From assembly GCA_030840805.1 (NCBI GenBank), contig JAVEDU010000081.1, positions 233,880 through 297,879 on the forward strand: DNA of 64,000 bases, written 5' to 3'. Positions 37,399 through 46,164 of the stretch are shown one piece after another. This DNA comes from Actinomycetota bacterium (lineage in GTDB: Bacteria > Actinomycetota > Actinomycetes > Mycobacteriales > HKI-0501). Within the stretch, counting starts at the first letter, position 1, and every line of letters begins with the position of its first letter. Below the pieces are notes generated by a model, which searched no databases, had not been told where the DNA came from, and saw only the letters and a program-made list of their open reading frames with translations. Position numbers and translations under genes: made by a program.

Positions 37399-37714
37399 AG
37401 GCAAGGAGTCAACCGAACCCTGGGCAGTGCCGGTTCACATCCTGCTCGGCTACCACGGCGAAGCGTCCATGGCCGGGCTCAACCGCCAACCCGGCACTCC
37501 CGAGGTGGCCAACGGCGAACTCCTCCCGGCATAGTCACCACCGCAGAGCCTCACGGGGACGACGAGCTACACGACACCGCGGGACGCCACCGGCTACCGC
37601 GCGCCGGGACAGTTGCCATGTGCCGGCCGATCCACCGCGTCTCGTGCAAGACCAGGTACGCGTCACGGTCACCGGACTACATCGCATCCGGCACTACCGA
37701 AGGAGGAGGTCCCG
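37399..37714. other. intergenic region with a possible gene scrap
   Basis: About 315 bases between the IS remnant and the acyl-CoA dehydrogenase. The plus strand at about 37430-37533 reads VPVHILLGYHGEASMAGLNR, then QPGTPEVANGELLPA and a stop, which looks like the C-terminus of a lost gene; no family recognised. A strong GGAGGAGG lies at 37701-37709, before the next gene. Confidence 0.35.
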
Positions 37715-38989
37715 ATGCCCGTCTCGTTTTCGCTCTCCCCGGAGCAGGAGCAGCTCAAGCACTCAGCCCGGCAGTTCGCCGAGGAAAACCTGCACGACCT
37801 CGCTGACGCCGTGCGCGCCGAGTCCGACCCGATCCGTCGCGCCGCGCTGGCCCGGCCGGCCTTCGAGAAGGCGGTCGAGGCGGGGTTCCTCAGGGGCTTC
37901 ATCCCGGTGCCGTTCGGCGGCACAGCATCCGCTGGGGTGGACGCCGCGATCCTCATCGAGGAGTGGGCGGTCCACAGCCCTGATTTCGTCATCTCGATGG
38001 CCGGGCCGTTGATCGCGCTCGTGCCCGTCTACGAGGTGGGCACGGCTGAGCAGATCCAGCGGTTCGTGGCTCCCTTCCTCGTCGACGCCGGCGCACCGGT
38101 CGCGGCCATGGCGTACTCCGAGCCCGGCGGAAGCGCCAACTTCGACGCCCCCGCGCCGTCCGAGGGCACGCGGACCACTGCCGTCCCCGACGGCAACCAC
38201 TACGTGATCAACGGAAGGAAGGCCTGGGCGTCCCACCTGCCCGGCTGGGACGGCGACGGCCCGGACATCATGACCGTCGTCTGCCGCGCCCCGGGCGGCG
38301 TTTCGCTGATCATCGCCGAGCGCGAGCACCTCGCCGGCCACATCGAGGTCGAGGAGTACTACGACCTCCCAGCCCTGCGGGGATGTCTCACGGCACGGGT
38401 CCGGCTGGTGGATGTCCGCGTACCGAAGTCGAACCTGCTGGGCGAGGAGGGCCAGGGCGTCGTCCTCACGCGGCACGCCTTCGTCGGCAGCGGTGCCTCG
38501 ATCGGAACCTTTGCCGTCGCCGCCATGCGGAACGCCTTCGAGGTCGCCTACCGGTTCGCGACCACGGAGAAGCGGGGTGGCCCGGTCCCGATCATCGAGT
38601 ACCAGTCGGCCGCCGACGTCCTCGCCGATGCCAAGAGCAGGATCGAGGCCGTTCGGCTGCTGTCGTGGCGCGCGCTCGACGCGGCACTCTCCCAGCATCC
38701 GTCCGCCCTGGAGTGGGCCCTGCACGCCAAGGTCTTCGGGTCTGAGATGGGGGTCGAGGTGATCAACCACTTGATCGAGCTCGTGGGCGTATCCGCCTAC
38801 GACAACAACTTCCCGCTCGTCCGCTACCTCAACGAGGCGCTCGCCTACCCCGTCATCGAGGGGTCCAACATCGGCATACGGCGCCGCCAGATGCAGGGCC
38901 TTCTCCAGAGCGAGGGCTATGACCCGCTCGCGGCGTCCGGGATGTCCCCACACGGGAAAGGCCCGGACGTTCCAGTTGCGGAGCAGTAG
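37715..38989 (+). CDS. acyl-CoA dehydrogenase family protein
   Basis: 424 residues from ATG 37715 with GGAGGAGGT ideally spaced. Architecture: N-terminal helical domain (FSLSPEQEQLKHSARQFAEE), the flavin-binding middle domain (AMAYSEPGGSANFDAP, HYVINGRKAWASHL) and a C-terminal helical domain with RHAFVGSGASIGTFAVAAMR and EGSNIGIRRRQMQGLL. Unlike common members, the C-terminal EGT-type catalytic-Glu region reads VIEGSNIGIRR. The substrate is unknown; there is no partner gene nearby. Confidence 0.9.
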   Translation: MPVSFSLSPEQEQLKHSARQFAEENLHDLADAVRAESDPIRRAALARPAFEKAVEAGFLRGFIPVPFGGTASAGVDAAILIEEWAVHSPDFVISMAGPLIALVPVYEVGTAEQIQRFVAPFLVDAGAPVAAMAYSEPGGSANFDAPAPSEGTRTTAVPDGNHYVINGRKAWASHLPGWDGDGPDIMTVVCRAPGGVSLIIAEREHLAGHIEVEEYYDLPALRGCLTARVRLVDVRVPKSNLLGEEGQGVVLTRHAFVGSGASIGTFAVAAMRNAFEVAYRFATTEKRGGPVPIIEYQSAADVLADAKSRIEAVRLLSWRALDAALSQHPSALEWALHAKVFGSEMGVEVINHLIELVGVSAYDNNFPLVRYLNEALAYPVIEGSNIGIRRRQMQGLLQSEGYDPLAASGMSPHGKGPDVPVAEQ

Positions 38990-39335
38990 CGTCACGGCTG
39001 GTTCGGCATCGCCACAGAACGACTGGAAGGGGTACGCCCTCACGTCCGTCGAGAAGGGAGCAGAGCCGTGAGGAGCAGTCCTGCCGGCGATTGGCCTGTC
39101 GGCTTCAGCAGGCCACCGGATCTACCACAACGGAAGGGCAGGTCAACCAGGCGTACAAGGCCGGCACGGGAGTCATGACGGAGTCAGCCACCGTCTCCTG
39201 TGCAGTGGATCCTGGACGGTGTGGTGTGCGGGCGGTGCCCGCTGGCCATCGACCCGGCGCAGCCGTTGCCCTGTGTGTGATCCCGACGTGCCGGTCGCGC
39301 CGAACCGTTACTTCCCGGTCGGGGAGGCGGCGGGC
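38990..39335. other. intergenic region, nothing recognised
   Basis: About 345 bases between convergent genes. A plus-strand stretch reads VQWILDGVVCGRCPLAIDPA near 39200, but it is too short to assign. No hairpin with a T-tract is seen. Confidence 0.4.
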
Positions 39336-40229
39336 TCAGTCGCGGTGGGCGATAAGCAGCCACTCGTTCCCGGCGCCCGCCTCCTCCGACGGCACCGCCG
39401 GGAGCGGCCGGCCGTAGTCCTCCGCGCAGACCCCGGACTCGTACGCCCGGGCCCGCCAGCCGTGTGCGGTCAGCCAGTCGATCGGCGGCGCCTCGAAGCC
39501 GGACCGCCACAACGACCGCAGGTCGGGCCAAGGATCACCGACGACGTCCAGCTCCCTTTGGGCGAGGGGTGAGTCCATGATCGACTGGTTGGCCGCGGAC
39601 AACCCGAGCCGGCTGCCGGGGGCGGACAGGTCCGAGATCCCGTCGAGCAACCGGTCGTTCTCGTCGGGGCTGAGGTACATGAGAAGCCCCTCGGCCAGCC
39701 ACGCGGTCGGCAGATCCGCCCGGTGGCCCGCCTGCCGGATCGCATCCGGCCAGTCCAGCCGCAGGTCCACCGGGACGACGCTGCGGTCGCACGCCGCAGT
39801 CGCCCCGGCGTCGGCGAGGACCTGCTCTTTGAAGCTGGTCATCTCGGGGAGATCGAGCTCCCAAAGGTGCAGCGACGCCGGCCAGGGCAGTCGCAGTCCC
39901 CTGGTGTCCAGTCCGGCGGCGAGGACCACGACCTGCCGGATACCCGCGGCGGCGGCATCGATCAGGTACCGGTCGAAGAACTGGGTCCGGACCACCATGT
40001 GCGCCGCGAACCGGGCCCAGAGGGCGTCCAGCTCCGGACTGCGGAGACGATCCCGGCCCAGGTCGGGCGGCAACCCCGCGGCGGCCACGAAACGTCCCGC
40101 CCACGGATCGTGGAACAGGGCATCGGGCCGCGCGCTCTCCACGGCGCGGAACCCGGCAACTCCGACAGCGGTGAGGCCCACCCCGGTAGGCGGGCGAGGA
40201 ATGTCCACCGATCCATCATGACCCACCAC
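39336..40229 (-). CDS. TIGR00027-type class I SAM-dependent methyltransferase
   Basis: 297 residues from GTG 40229; downstream GTG codons are possible alternatives. Signature segments of the leucine-carboxyl-methyltransferase-like TIGR00027 family: TAVGVAGFRAVESARPDALF, RTQFFDRYLIDAAAAGIRQV, VVLAAGLDTRGLRLPWP (SAM-binding), LWELDLPEMTSFKEQVLAD and WLAEGLLMYLSPDENDRLLD. Putative O-methyltransferases of this type are abundant in mycobacteria and relatives, and their substrates are mostly unknown. It is a single gene next to the tRNA-3'-end repeat. Confidence 0.9.
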   Translation of the reverse strand: MVGHDGSVDIPRPPTGVGLTAVGVAGFRAVESARPDALFHDPWAGRFVAAAGLPPDLGRDRLRSPELDALWARFAAHMVVRTQFFDRYLIDAAAAGIRQVVVLAAGLDTRGLRLPWPASLHLWELDLPEMTSFKEQVLADAGATAACDRSVVPVDLRLDWPDAIRQAGHRADLPTAWLAEGLLMYLSPDENDRLLDGISDLSAPGSRLGLSAANQSIMDSPLAQRELDVVGDPWPDLRSLWRSGFEAPPIDWLTAHGWRARAYESGVCAEDYGRPLPAVPSEEAGAGNEWLLIAHRD

Positions 40230-40431
40230 AGCCACCTCGGTCCTCAGGCAGCGACCACGCGCGGGCCCGGTGCCGACCCGATCTCCGGGAGCGAATACCG
40301 AGACGGCAGACGCGCGTGACACCAATGGTGACGCGAACTGGCGGTGGGGGAGGCGGTCAGGGGCCCCTGGTGGTGTAGCCGTGGGGGCGTAGTGGCTGGT
40401 GGAGACCACGGTCGACGGGTACGAGATTCCT

Positions 40432-40473
40432 CGTCATCCCTCGGTCGTGGGTTCGAGCCCCACCCGCCCCACC
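40432..40473 (+). repeat. tRNA-3'-end direct repeat, copy 2
   Basis: From GTCATCCCTCGGTCGTGGG through the T-loop TTCGAGC and acceptor CCGCCCCACC this is nearly identical to 3681-3722 and similar to 57173-57214. Upstream of 40432 the similarity to the 156-bp copies fades, although GCGGTGGGGGAGGCGGTC at 40342 recalls them. Reverse-strand reading gives the well-known spurious peptide type GSNPRPRDDE, not a protein. Confidence 0.65.
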
Positions 40474-40611
40474 AGCGAAAGCCGGTCTTTTCGCGGCTTG
40501 GTTTCGGTACTTCGTGGCCCCATTCGACCGTGCCACGCCGGGGGCTCTTCGCAGGGCCAGGCAGAGGTTCCATCAGAGGCCGGGGCGGTAGCTGGTGCAG
40601 GGTTCGGTGAT

Positions 40612-40647
40612 CAGGTGCAGGTGCAGGTGCAGGTGCAGGTGCAGGTG
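40612..40647 (+). repeat. hexanucleotide repeat (CAGGTG) x 6
   Basis: Six perfect tandem copies of CAGGTG run from 40612 to 40647, 35 bases from the 3' end of the amaP-like gene (stop at 40683). Copy number may vary between strains. It lies outside any supported gene. Confidence 0.9.
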
Positions 40648-40682
40648 CCGGGCCGGGCAACATCTGGTTCGAGCGGCTCGGG

Positions 40683-41288
40683 TCAGAGTGGTTCGCGGGC
40701 GGGCCGGTAGGGCGTCGCGGGGCGGCCGCGGGTCAACGGAGCGACCGCCAGTTCCAGCTGGACCGGCAACCCGGGGTCTTGGAGGGCCGTGCGCAGGTGC
40801 GCGATCGCCTCGTCGTCGATGCGCCGGCGCACCTCACCGATCGGCGCGCGGTCGGCAAGCTCGACGTGGAGCACGGTCCTTGGATGCGCGGCGGTGCCGA
40901 TGGTGCGCGCGGTGACGTGGCGTACGCCGCGGTAGCCGGCGATCTCCGTCGCGACGGCGTCGGTCAGCGCCGAGGTCGGGATCGTGGTCTCCCCGGTTCG
41001 GGGATCGGATTCCAACTCCAGGATGCGAACACGGTCTGTGTGCAGCTGGCCGCCAAGCCAGCGACAGGCGAGCCCGGCGACGACGAGGCCGGCCGCAGCG
41101 ACGACGGCCCACAGCCAGCCGTGGCGTTCGGAGAAGTCCCGCAGCCCCGGGTCGAGGATGGGCCGATCGGCGGGTACGGATCCCCATGCCCCCAGGCCGG
41201 CGGCCAGACCGGCGCCGGCACCCGCGACGAGCAGGAGCCCCAGGACGGCGAGCACGATCCGGTTCGCGGTGTCGGCGCGGGGGTTCAC
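40683..41288 (-). CDS. amaP: alkaline-shock-response membrane anchor protein (AmaP-like)
   Basis: 201 residues from GTG 41288, overlapping the upstream stop as GTGA. Two membrane helices (IVLAVLGLLLVAGAGAGLAA and WLWAVVAAAGLVVAGLACRW) precede a soluble C-terminal domain (LHTDRVRILELESDPRTGET, VELADRAPIGEVRRRIDDEA). This layout fits AmaP, which anchors Asp23 at the membrane in Gram-positives. It is the last gene of a six-gene Asp23 operon. The gene symbol is by family resemblance. Confidence 0.8.
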   Translation of the reverse strand: MNPRADTANRIVLAVLGLLLVAGAGAGLAAGLGAWGSVPADRPILDPGLRDFSERHGWLWAVVAAAGLVVAGLACRWLGGQLHTDRVRILELESDPRTGETTIPTSALTDAVATEIAGYRGVRHVTARTIGTAAHPRTVLHVELADRAPIGEVRRRIDDEAIAHLRTALQDPGLPVQLELAVAPLTRGRPATPYRPAREPL

Positions 41289-41815
41289 CGAGGGTCCTTC
41301 TGGCGGAGGGACACGGACAGGGTGGGACGGCGGGCGAGACCGATCCCGTCGAGCTGGTCGTCGACGGCGGCCACGAGACCCGGCTGGACGCCGGTGACGT
41401 CCCGCAGCCCCGTCACGGCGCGGATTCTGACCCGCCGAGGGCTCGCCGTGACCGAGGCCGCGCTGATGCCGTCGGCGCCGGTGGCCGCGCGTCGCAGTGC
41501 CCGCTCGAGGCTCCGGCGGGTCGTGGCCACGGCTACGCCGGGAGTGGGGTCCGCGATCGGCAGCAGCCGGGTTCGCCGCGGGACGAGCTGGGCGACGAGC
41601 AGCACCAGTCCGAGGACCGCGATCCCGAGGAGGACGCCCCGCACCGGGGCGTCCGCCCACCGGCTGCGTTGCAGGACCTCGGTGATCCGCTCGTGCGGGA
41701 AGACCAGCGGCGGGCGGGTCAGCGCCGCGAGGCCGACCTCGAGGGCAGTCAGCACGCCTGCCGCCGCGAGCGTGAGCCCCAGCAGAACCGCCAGCACGCG
41801 GTTGACGTATCGCAT
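41285..41815 (-). CDS. DUF6286-like membrane protein of the Asp23 cluster
   Basis: 176 residues from ATG 41815. The membrane helices are VLAVLLGLTLAAAGVLTALE and VRGVLLGIAVLGLVLLVAQL, followed by a soluble part (RRSLERALRRAATGADGISA, RRVRIRAVTGLRDVTGVQPG). Position between an Asp23 gene and the AmaP-like gene is the standard actinobacterial order for this family. It probably helps assemble an Asp23 layer on the membrane; no enzymatic motif is present. Confidence 0.78.
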   Translation of the reverse strand: MRYVNRVLAVLLGLTLAAAGVLTALEVGLAALTRPPLVFPHERITEVLQRSRWADAPVRGVLLGIAVLGLVLLVAQLVPRRTRLLPIADPTPGVAVATTRRSLERALRRAATGADGISAASVTASPRRVRIRAVTGLRDVTGVQPGLVAAVDDQLDGIGLARRPTLSVSLRQKDPR

Positions 41816-41818
41816 GGC

Positions 41819-42238
41819 TCACCGCACCCGCTGGCGGGTCGGCGTGTAGAGGCCGGTGATCTCGATGTCGACCTCGGCGACGCGCAGCCCGGTGAGCGCC
41901 TGGACCCGCTCGACGATCCGGGCACGGACTCGCCGGGTCACGTCGAGGACCGGCTCCGGCCAGCGGACCGACAGTCGCACCGTCGCGGTGACGACCCCGC
42001 CGTCCACGGTGGCCGACACGCGGGCCTTCATCCCCTCGGTGGCAACCCAGAGCGGTTGGCCGAGTACGGACGGGGCCGCACCACCGGCGTGGTGCGCCTC
42101 GGCCACCGCGGCCTCGACGATCCGTTCGACGACGCGGTCGGCGATGGTGAGCTCGCCCCGTTCCGCGGCCGGGCGTCGACCGCCGTCGGCGGCCGGGGCC
42201 GGATCGTCACGGTCGAGCTCGGCGACGGTGGCGCTCAT
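41819..42238 (-). CDS. Asp23/Gls24 family protein
   Basis: 139 residues from ATG 42238, which overlaps the DUF2273-like stop as ATGA. Core segments are LTIADRVVERIVEAAVAEAH, VTATVRLSVRWPEPVLDVTR and RIVERVQALTGLRVAEVDIE, the Asp23 alternation of strands and helix ending in a V-x-I pattern. A putative envelope-stress structural protein. It follows the small membrane protein and precedes the DUF6286-like gene by three bases. Confidence 0.85.
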   Translation of the reverse strand: MSATVAELDRDDPAPAADGGRRPAAERGELTIADRVVERIVEAAVAEAHHAGGAAPSVLGQPLWVATEGMKARVSATVDGGVVTATVRLSVRWPEPVLDVTRRVRARIVERVQALTGLRVAEVDIEITGLYTPTRQRVR

Positions 42239-42420
42239 GGCCGACGACCCGGCCGGGCGACCAGGGAGGGCAGGTCGAGCTGGCCGTCGAGCACCCGTCC
42301 GATCAGCAGGCCGGAGCCGCCGAAGAACAGGGCGGCCATCAGGCCGCCGAAGCCGCCGAGGACCACGACCAGGGCGAAGATCAGCCCTGCGAACAGTCCG
42401 ACGGTGGTACGTGAGATCAC
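42235..42420 (-). CDS. DUF2273-like small membrane protein
   Basis: 61 residues, almost all one or two hydrophobic helices (TVGLFAGLIFALVVVLGGFG, GLMAALFFGGSGLLIGRVLD) with a basic tail. DUF2273 proteins accompany Asp23 genes in Gram-positive genomes. It overlaps the neighbours on both sides by four bases. Confidence 0.78.
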   Translation of the reverse strand: MISRTTVGLFAGLIFALVVVLGGFGGLMAALFFGGSGLLIGRVLDGQLDLPSLVARPGRRP

Positions 42421-42923
42421 GACGTCCCCCTCTGCTGAGCATGGATATCGGCGGACCCGGGAGTGGTGGCGTCGTCTCCGGGCAGCGGCACGTCGAGGTC
42501 GTCGATGCCGACGACGACCTCGACGGGGCCGGCGGCGCCCACCACGGCGGCGTGCACCGCCGCCCCGACCTCGCCCATCGTCGGTCCGTACCGGGCGACC
42601 ACGTGTACCTCGATCTGCCCGGGACGGATCCGGACACCTTCGACGCGGCGCCCGGGCAGGTACGTCGCGATCTCACCGAGACGACCGCCGGAGAGACCGG
42701 CCACCTGCGGGACGGCGCGAACCGCGGCCGCGATGAGATCCGGATCCGCATCGGCGACCTCGGCCACGCCGGGCACGGCACCGGCGGCGCTGAGGGCGGG
42801 TGGTTCGGCCACCCCCGCGGTCCCCGTCGTCACCCGCGACGCCGGTGTCGCCGCCGCGGCCGGTCCGCGGCCGGGCCGATGGGCGCCGCGCGGACCGTCC
42901 GCGGGGGAGGGGGAACCATTCAC
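42417..42923 (-). CDS. Asp23-like protein, divergent
   Basis: 168 residues. A 45-residue Ala/Pro-rich leader precedes a degenerate Asp23 fold: LIAAAVRAVPQVAGLSGGRL, PGQIEVHVVARYGPTMGEVG, VVGAAGPVEVVVGIDDLDVP. The strand-helix-strand order is like Asp23, but the usual helix-start motif (IADxVV) is missing, so it may be a heteromeric partner. Coupled by ATGA overlaps to both neighbours. Confidence 0.65.
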   Translation of the reverse strand: MNGSPSPADGPRGAHRPGRGPAAAATPASRVTTGTAGVAEPPALSAAGAVPGVAEVADADPDLIAAAVRAVPQVAGLSGGRLGEIATYLPGRRVEGVRIRPGQIEVHVVARYGPTMGEVGAAVHAAVVGAAGPVEVVVGIDDLDVPLPGDDATTPGSADIHAQQRGTS

Positions 42924-43363
42924 TGGACGCGGCGCTCGTCCTCGTCCTGCTCGGAGTCATCCTCGATGTGGATGTCACCGACAGAAATATTCACCTCGGT
43001 CACCTCGAGCCCGGTGATCCGCTCCACCGACGAGATCACGTTGCGCCGTACCGCTCCGGCGACGTCGATGATCGAGACGCCGTACTCCGCGACGAGGTCG
43101 ATGTCCACGGCCGCCTGTCGCTCGCCGACCTCCACCCTGACGCCCTGCGACACCGGCTTGCCGCCGGTGGCGGGGATGCGTTCACGCAGCGCTCCGATCG
43201 CCCGCGCCGCGCCCCCGCCCAGCTCGTACACCCCGGCCACCTCGCGGGCCGCGATGCCGGCGACCTTCTCGACGACGGAATCCGCGATCGTGGTCTTGCC
43301 CTGTGGCGACACCAGGTCACCACCTGTGGTGACCCGCGACGCGGTCGCGGTGGTCTCGGTCAT
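42920..43363 (-). CDS. Asp23/Gls24 family envelope-stress protein
   Basis: 147 residues. The second of two adjacent ATGs (43363) is chosen because AGGAGG then has five-base spacing. Typical Asp23: KTTIADSVVEKVAGIAAREV, GVRVEVGERQAAVDIDLVAE, VRRNVISSVERITGLEVTEV, NISVGDIHIEDD, with an acidic C-terminus. First gene of the operon and divergent from the ECF sigma gene 168 bases away. Confidence 0.92.
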   Translation of the reverse strand: MTETTATASRVTTGGDLVSPQGKTTIADSVVEKVAGIAAREVAGVYELGGGAARAIGALRERIPATGGKPVSQGVRVEVGERQAAVDIDLVAEYGVSIIDVAGAVRRNVISSVERITGLEVTEVNISVGDIHIEDDSEQDEDERRVQ

Positions 43364-43531
43364 CATGCCTCCTGGATCGGGTGGATCCGCGCGGTCCAGC
43401 CGACCGCGCACTCCTCTGTTAGTGGCTGCCTGACCGGCATTCGTCACGCACGAGTTCCCGGATTCTTTTGCCGCCGTGCCGGCGGGCCCGGCCACTGGCG
43501 GTTGGTGCTCCCGGCTGGTGTGATCCGTGGC

Positions 43532-44122
43532 GTGCCGAGGAGTTCGCGGGAGGCGTTCTTCCTTGCCCACGCGCGCGCCGGAGACCCGGCGGCGTTCGAA
43601 CACCTCGTCATCGCGCACCGCGATCGGGTGTACCGCACCGCGGTACGCATCATCGGTATCCGCGCCGACGCCGACGACATCACCCAGGAGGTGTTCCTCG
43701 AGGCGTGGCGAGACCTTCCCGCGTTCCGGGGCGAGAGCGAGCTGGCGACCTGGCTGTATCGCATCACCGCCCGCCGCTGCCTCCGCCATCTCAAGCGTCG
43801 CGCGCGGGAACGCGTCGGACTTGCCCCCGGCGAGGTGGATGCGGCCGACATCCGGTCCGAGGTGGTGGGCCACCCCGCCACGGGTGACGTGGACGTTGCC
43901 GATCCCGCCGGAGTGGTCGAGGCCGTGGAACGGCGTCGCCTGCTCATGACCGCAATCGACCGGCTTGAGCCTGCACAGCGGGTCGCACTCGTGCTACACC
44001 AGTTCGAAGACCTCACCTACGAGCAGACCGCCGCTGCCCTGGGCACCACCGTCAGTGCCGTCCGGGGACGGATCTACCGGGCCCGCCGCGAGCTGGCGAA
44101 GGCACTGAGGGGACAGCTGTGA
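43532..44122 (+). CDS. ECF RNA polymerase sigma factor
   Basis: 196 residues from GTG 43532 (GTG 43520 is also possible; neither has a strong binding site). Region 2: DPAAFEHLVIAHRDRVYRTA, ADADDITQEVFLEAWRDLPA and FRGESELATWLYRITARRCL. Region 4: LEPAQRVALVLHQFEDLTYE and AALGTTVSAVRGRIYRARRE. It is divergent from the Asp23 operon, and its stop overlaps the zinc-finger/Asp23 fusion gene (GTGA), which is probably its anti-sigma. The likely target is the Asp23 operon itself. Confidence 0.92.
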   Translation: MPRSSREAFFLAHARAGDPAAFEHLVIAHRDRVYRTAVRIIGIRADADDITQEVFLEAWRDLPAFRGESELATWLYRITARRCLRHLKRRARERVGLAPGEVDAADIRSEVVGHPATGDVDVADPAGVVEAVERRRLLMTAIDRLEPAQRVALVLHQFEDLTYEQTAAALGTTVSAVRGRIYRARRELAKALRGQL

Positions 44123-44706
44123 GCGATCAGCCCACCGGTGTCCTTCCCTGTGGCGCCGCCGTGGACGACCTCCTCGACCAGGTCGCGGACGGTAACGCCA
44201 CCCGCCGCACCGGCCACCAGACGGACTGCGCCCACTGCCGCGCCGCACTCGCCGAGCTCGACGACCTCTGGTCCCCGGTCCGGGCGTATGCCGCTGAGGA
44301 GATCACCGCCCCCGCCGACCTGCTCAGCCGGATGATGGCCCAGATCCGGCAGCTCACCGAGGTGCCGGGGCACGCGACGTTCTCGGGCGAGCGGGGCGTC
44401 ACTCGTATCGCCGCGCGCGTCGCCGAGGTCATCGCGCGCGCCGCCGCGGACCGAGTGGCCGGAGTCGTCGCCGCGCTCGGGAATGTCAGCCTGGACGACG
44501 GCTCGACCGGCCCGGATGCGGATGCTGCGGTAGCGGTCACCGTCGTCGGCCGCCGCGCGGTCGTCGACATCACCGTCGCCGCGGCCGACGGGGAGGACCT
44601 GCAGCGGCTCGCCGGACGCATCCGTCGCACCGTGGCCGCCGATCTCTATGCCCTGACCACCATGGAGGCCATCGAGGTCAACGTGCGGATCGACGATCTC
44701 GCCTGA
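44119..44706 (+). CDS. zinc-finger anti-sigma-like domain fused to an Asp23 domain
   Basis: 195 residues. Residues 1-60 look like a ZAS-type anti-sigma start: CGAAVDDLLDQVADGNATRR, then H-x3-C-x2-C in GHQTDCAHCRAALAELDDLW. Residues about 90-195 resemble Asp23: RIAARVAEVIARAAADRVAG, VAVTVVGRRAVVDITVAAAD and ALTTMEAIEVNVRIDDLA. The GTG start overlaps the sigma stop. The fusion suggests the sigma factor is held by a protein that can enter or sense the Asp23 assembly. Domain assignment is from sequence pattern only. Confidence 0.75.
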   Translation: MSDQPTGVLPCGAAVDDLLDQVADGNATRRTGHQTDCAHCRAALAELDDLWSPVRAYAAEEITAPADLLSRMMAQIRQLTEVPGHATFSGERGVTRIAARVAEVIARAAADRVAGVVAALGNVSLDDGSTGPDADAAVAVTVVGRRAVVDITVAAADGEDLQRLAGRIRRTVAADLYALTTMEAIEVNVRIDDLA

Positions 44707-45171
44707 GTGGGACCGCCACGACGTCGACGCAAGGCCGGCGCACTCACCGGTCGGCGCCTTCCCCTCACCATGCGGTCAACTCAGTTGGGAGCGGCCTCAG
44801 CCGCTCTCTCCGACTGGATCTGCCGACAGCGCAGGACACCCTGCAGGACACCGTCTTCTTGCCGGGCTGCCACCTCGAGTGGCCGAGGGCAATCCGCTCG
44901 GACACCTGTTCCGCTTTTCATCCTCGGCCGCGACGACACCGTTCCCGTCGTCCGGGGAATCATCCGTGAAGCGGAGAACCACCCGGTCCGCAAGCCCCAC
45001 ATCCACGTCGGCTGATTCGGGGTGGTCGTACAGGCCAGGAAGACGACCGCGTGGCCCCGTTCGTGGTCCGAAACCTTGCGGACCGCGGCGACTGGTGAGG
45101 GTGGTGAGCGAGCAACCGTGGCTGTAGTTGCGGGTAGCTGCGACAGGACACGGGTACGAGGTTGGGCGCGC
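44707..45171. other. intergenic region, nothing recognised
   Basis: About 465 bases between convergent transcription units. A plus-strand tail (VPLFILGRDDTVPVVRGIIR) ending at 45015 looks weakly coding but has no start or family. No terminator hairpin with a T-tract is evident. Confidence 0.35.
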
Positions 45172-46164
45172 TCAAACCACCACGGAGGCCAGCGACTCGG
45201 GGGCGAAGAGCTCCTCTGGTCCGTACCGGCGCGCGGCGAGGCCTTGTTCGTGGGAATACCGGAGGAAGATCTCCAGGGTGTGCCGGTTGGCGTCCACGCC
45301 GTACGGCCACCAGTCGTCACCGAGCGCCGCCCGGGTGCGTTCCACCTCGGCCCACAGCCACGGCAGGGCGTACCGCAGTGCGGCCGTCTCGTCCATGCCG
45401 GCCAGCCCGGTTGCCTTGGCGGCCTCGCATGCCTTGACCAGTTCACGGGCCAACCAGCGGTGCTGCTCGTACACCTCCCGCCGTATCACCAGCGTGTGCA
45501 TGATCGGGAAGATCCCCGTACGTGCGTGGTAGGCGCGCTCCGCGCCGGCCGGGTCGGGGAAGAGCCGCCGGATCCCACCGCCGCCCGGCGTGTTGAACGG
45601 GCCGGGGTTGCGGGCGCTGTAGACGCCATCGAGCTTCCCCTCGAGCAGCAGCTGCGACAAGGTGTCCGCCGGCCCGATCGGCGCCACGTCGACGTCCCGT
45701 GGCAGGTCCAGTCTCAGCTTCTCGGCCCGTCCGGGCCGGTCGAGGCCGCCGGTGCGGTACCGCACGGCGGATACCGGCAGACCGTGGTGCTCGTCGAGGA
45801 TGCCGCGGATCCACACCGACGCGGTGATCTGGTACTCCGGGACGCCGACCGTGGCACCGGCCAGCTCGGCGGGATCCGTCAACGGTGAGTCGGCGCGGAC
45901 GTAGATGCCGCTGTGCCGGAACGCCCGCGAGGGGAAGACCGGCACGGCGACGAACGGCGCGCCCTGGGCGAGGGTGAGCACATAGCTGGACAGCGACAGC
46001 TCGGCGATGTCGAACTCCCGGTACTTCAGCATGCGGAAGAACGTCTCCTCGACCGGCAGGTCGAGGAAGTTCAGCTCCGCCCCGCCGACGCGGACGGTGC
46101 CGTCGCGCAGCGGTTGCATGCGGTCGTACGCCTGGCAGGCCATGGTGAACACGGGTGCGGCCAC
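45172..46164 (-). CDS. 4,5-dihydroxyphthalate decarboxylase-like protein
   Basis: 330 residues from GTG 46164 with GAGGAGTCAC upstream. Family features include the N-terminal ACQAYDRMQPLRDGTVRVGG, MLKYREFDIAELSLSSYVLT, FPSRAFRHSGIYVRADSPLT, VGVPEYQITASVWIRGILDE and IFPIMHTLVIRREVYEQHRW. It has a periplasmic-binding-protein fold without a signal peptide, and Pht5-type enzymes decarboxylate dihydroxylated aromatic diacids. It is downstream of the ThDP enzyme gene in a minus-strand unit divergent from the transporter. The real substrate is unknown. Confidence 0.85.
   Translation of the reverse strand: MAAPVFTMACQAYDRMQPLRDGTVRVGGAELNFLDLPVEETFFRMLKYREFDIAELSLSSYVLTLAQGAPFVAVPVFPSRAFRHSGIYVRADSPLTDPAELAGATVGVPEYQITASVWIRGILDEHHGLPVSAVRYRTGGLDRPGRAEKLRLDLPRDVDVAPIGPADTLSQLLLEGKLDGVYSARNPGPFNTPGGGGIRRLFPDPAGAERAYHARTGIFPIMHTLVIRREVYEQHRWLARELVKACEAAKATGLAGMDETAALRYALPWLWAEVERTRAALGDDWWPYGVDANRHTLEIFLRYSHEQGLAARRYGPEELFAPESLASVVV

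Noticed and set aside
40380..40474. A complete tRNA gene at the second repeat
   Set aside because: A 5' GGGGCG could pair with CGCCCC and a D-like arm can be drawn, but the anticodon arm does not fold with normal geometry. Only the 3' part is tRNA-like.
40595..40710. Small plus-strand frame with a QVQVQV repeat
   Set aside because: It is only the translation of the CAGGTG microsatellite; there is no start signal or family.
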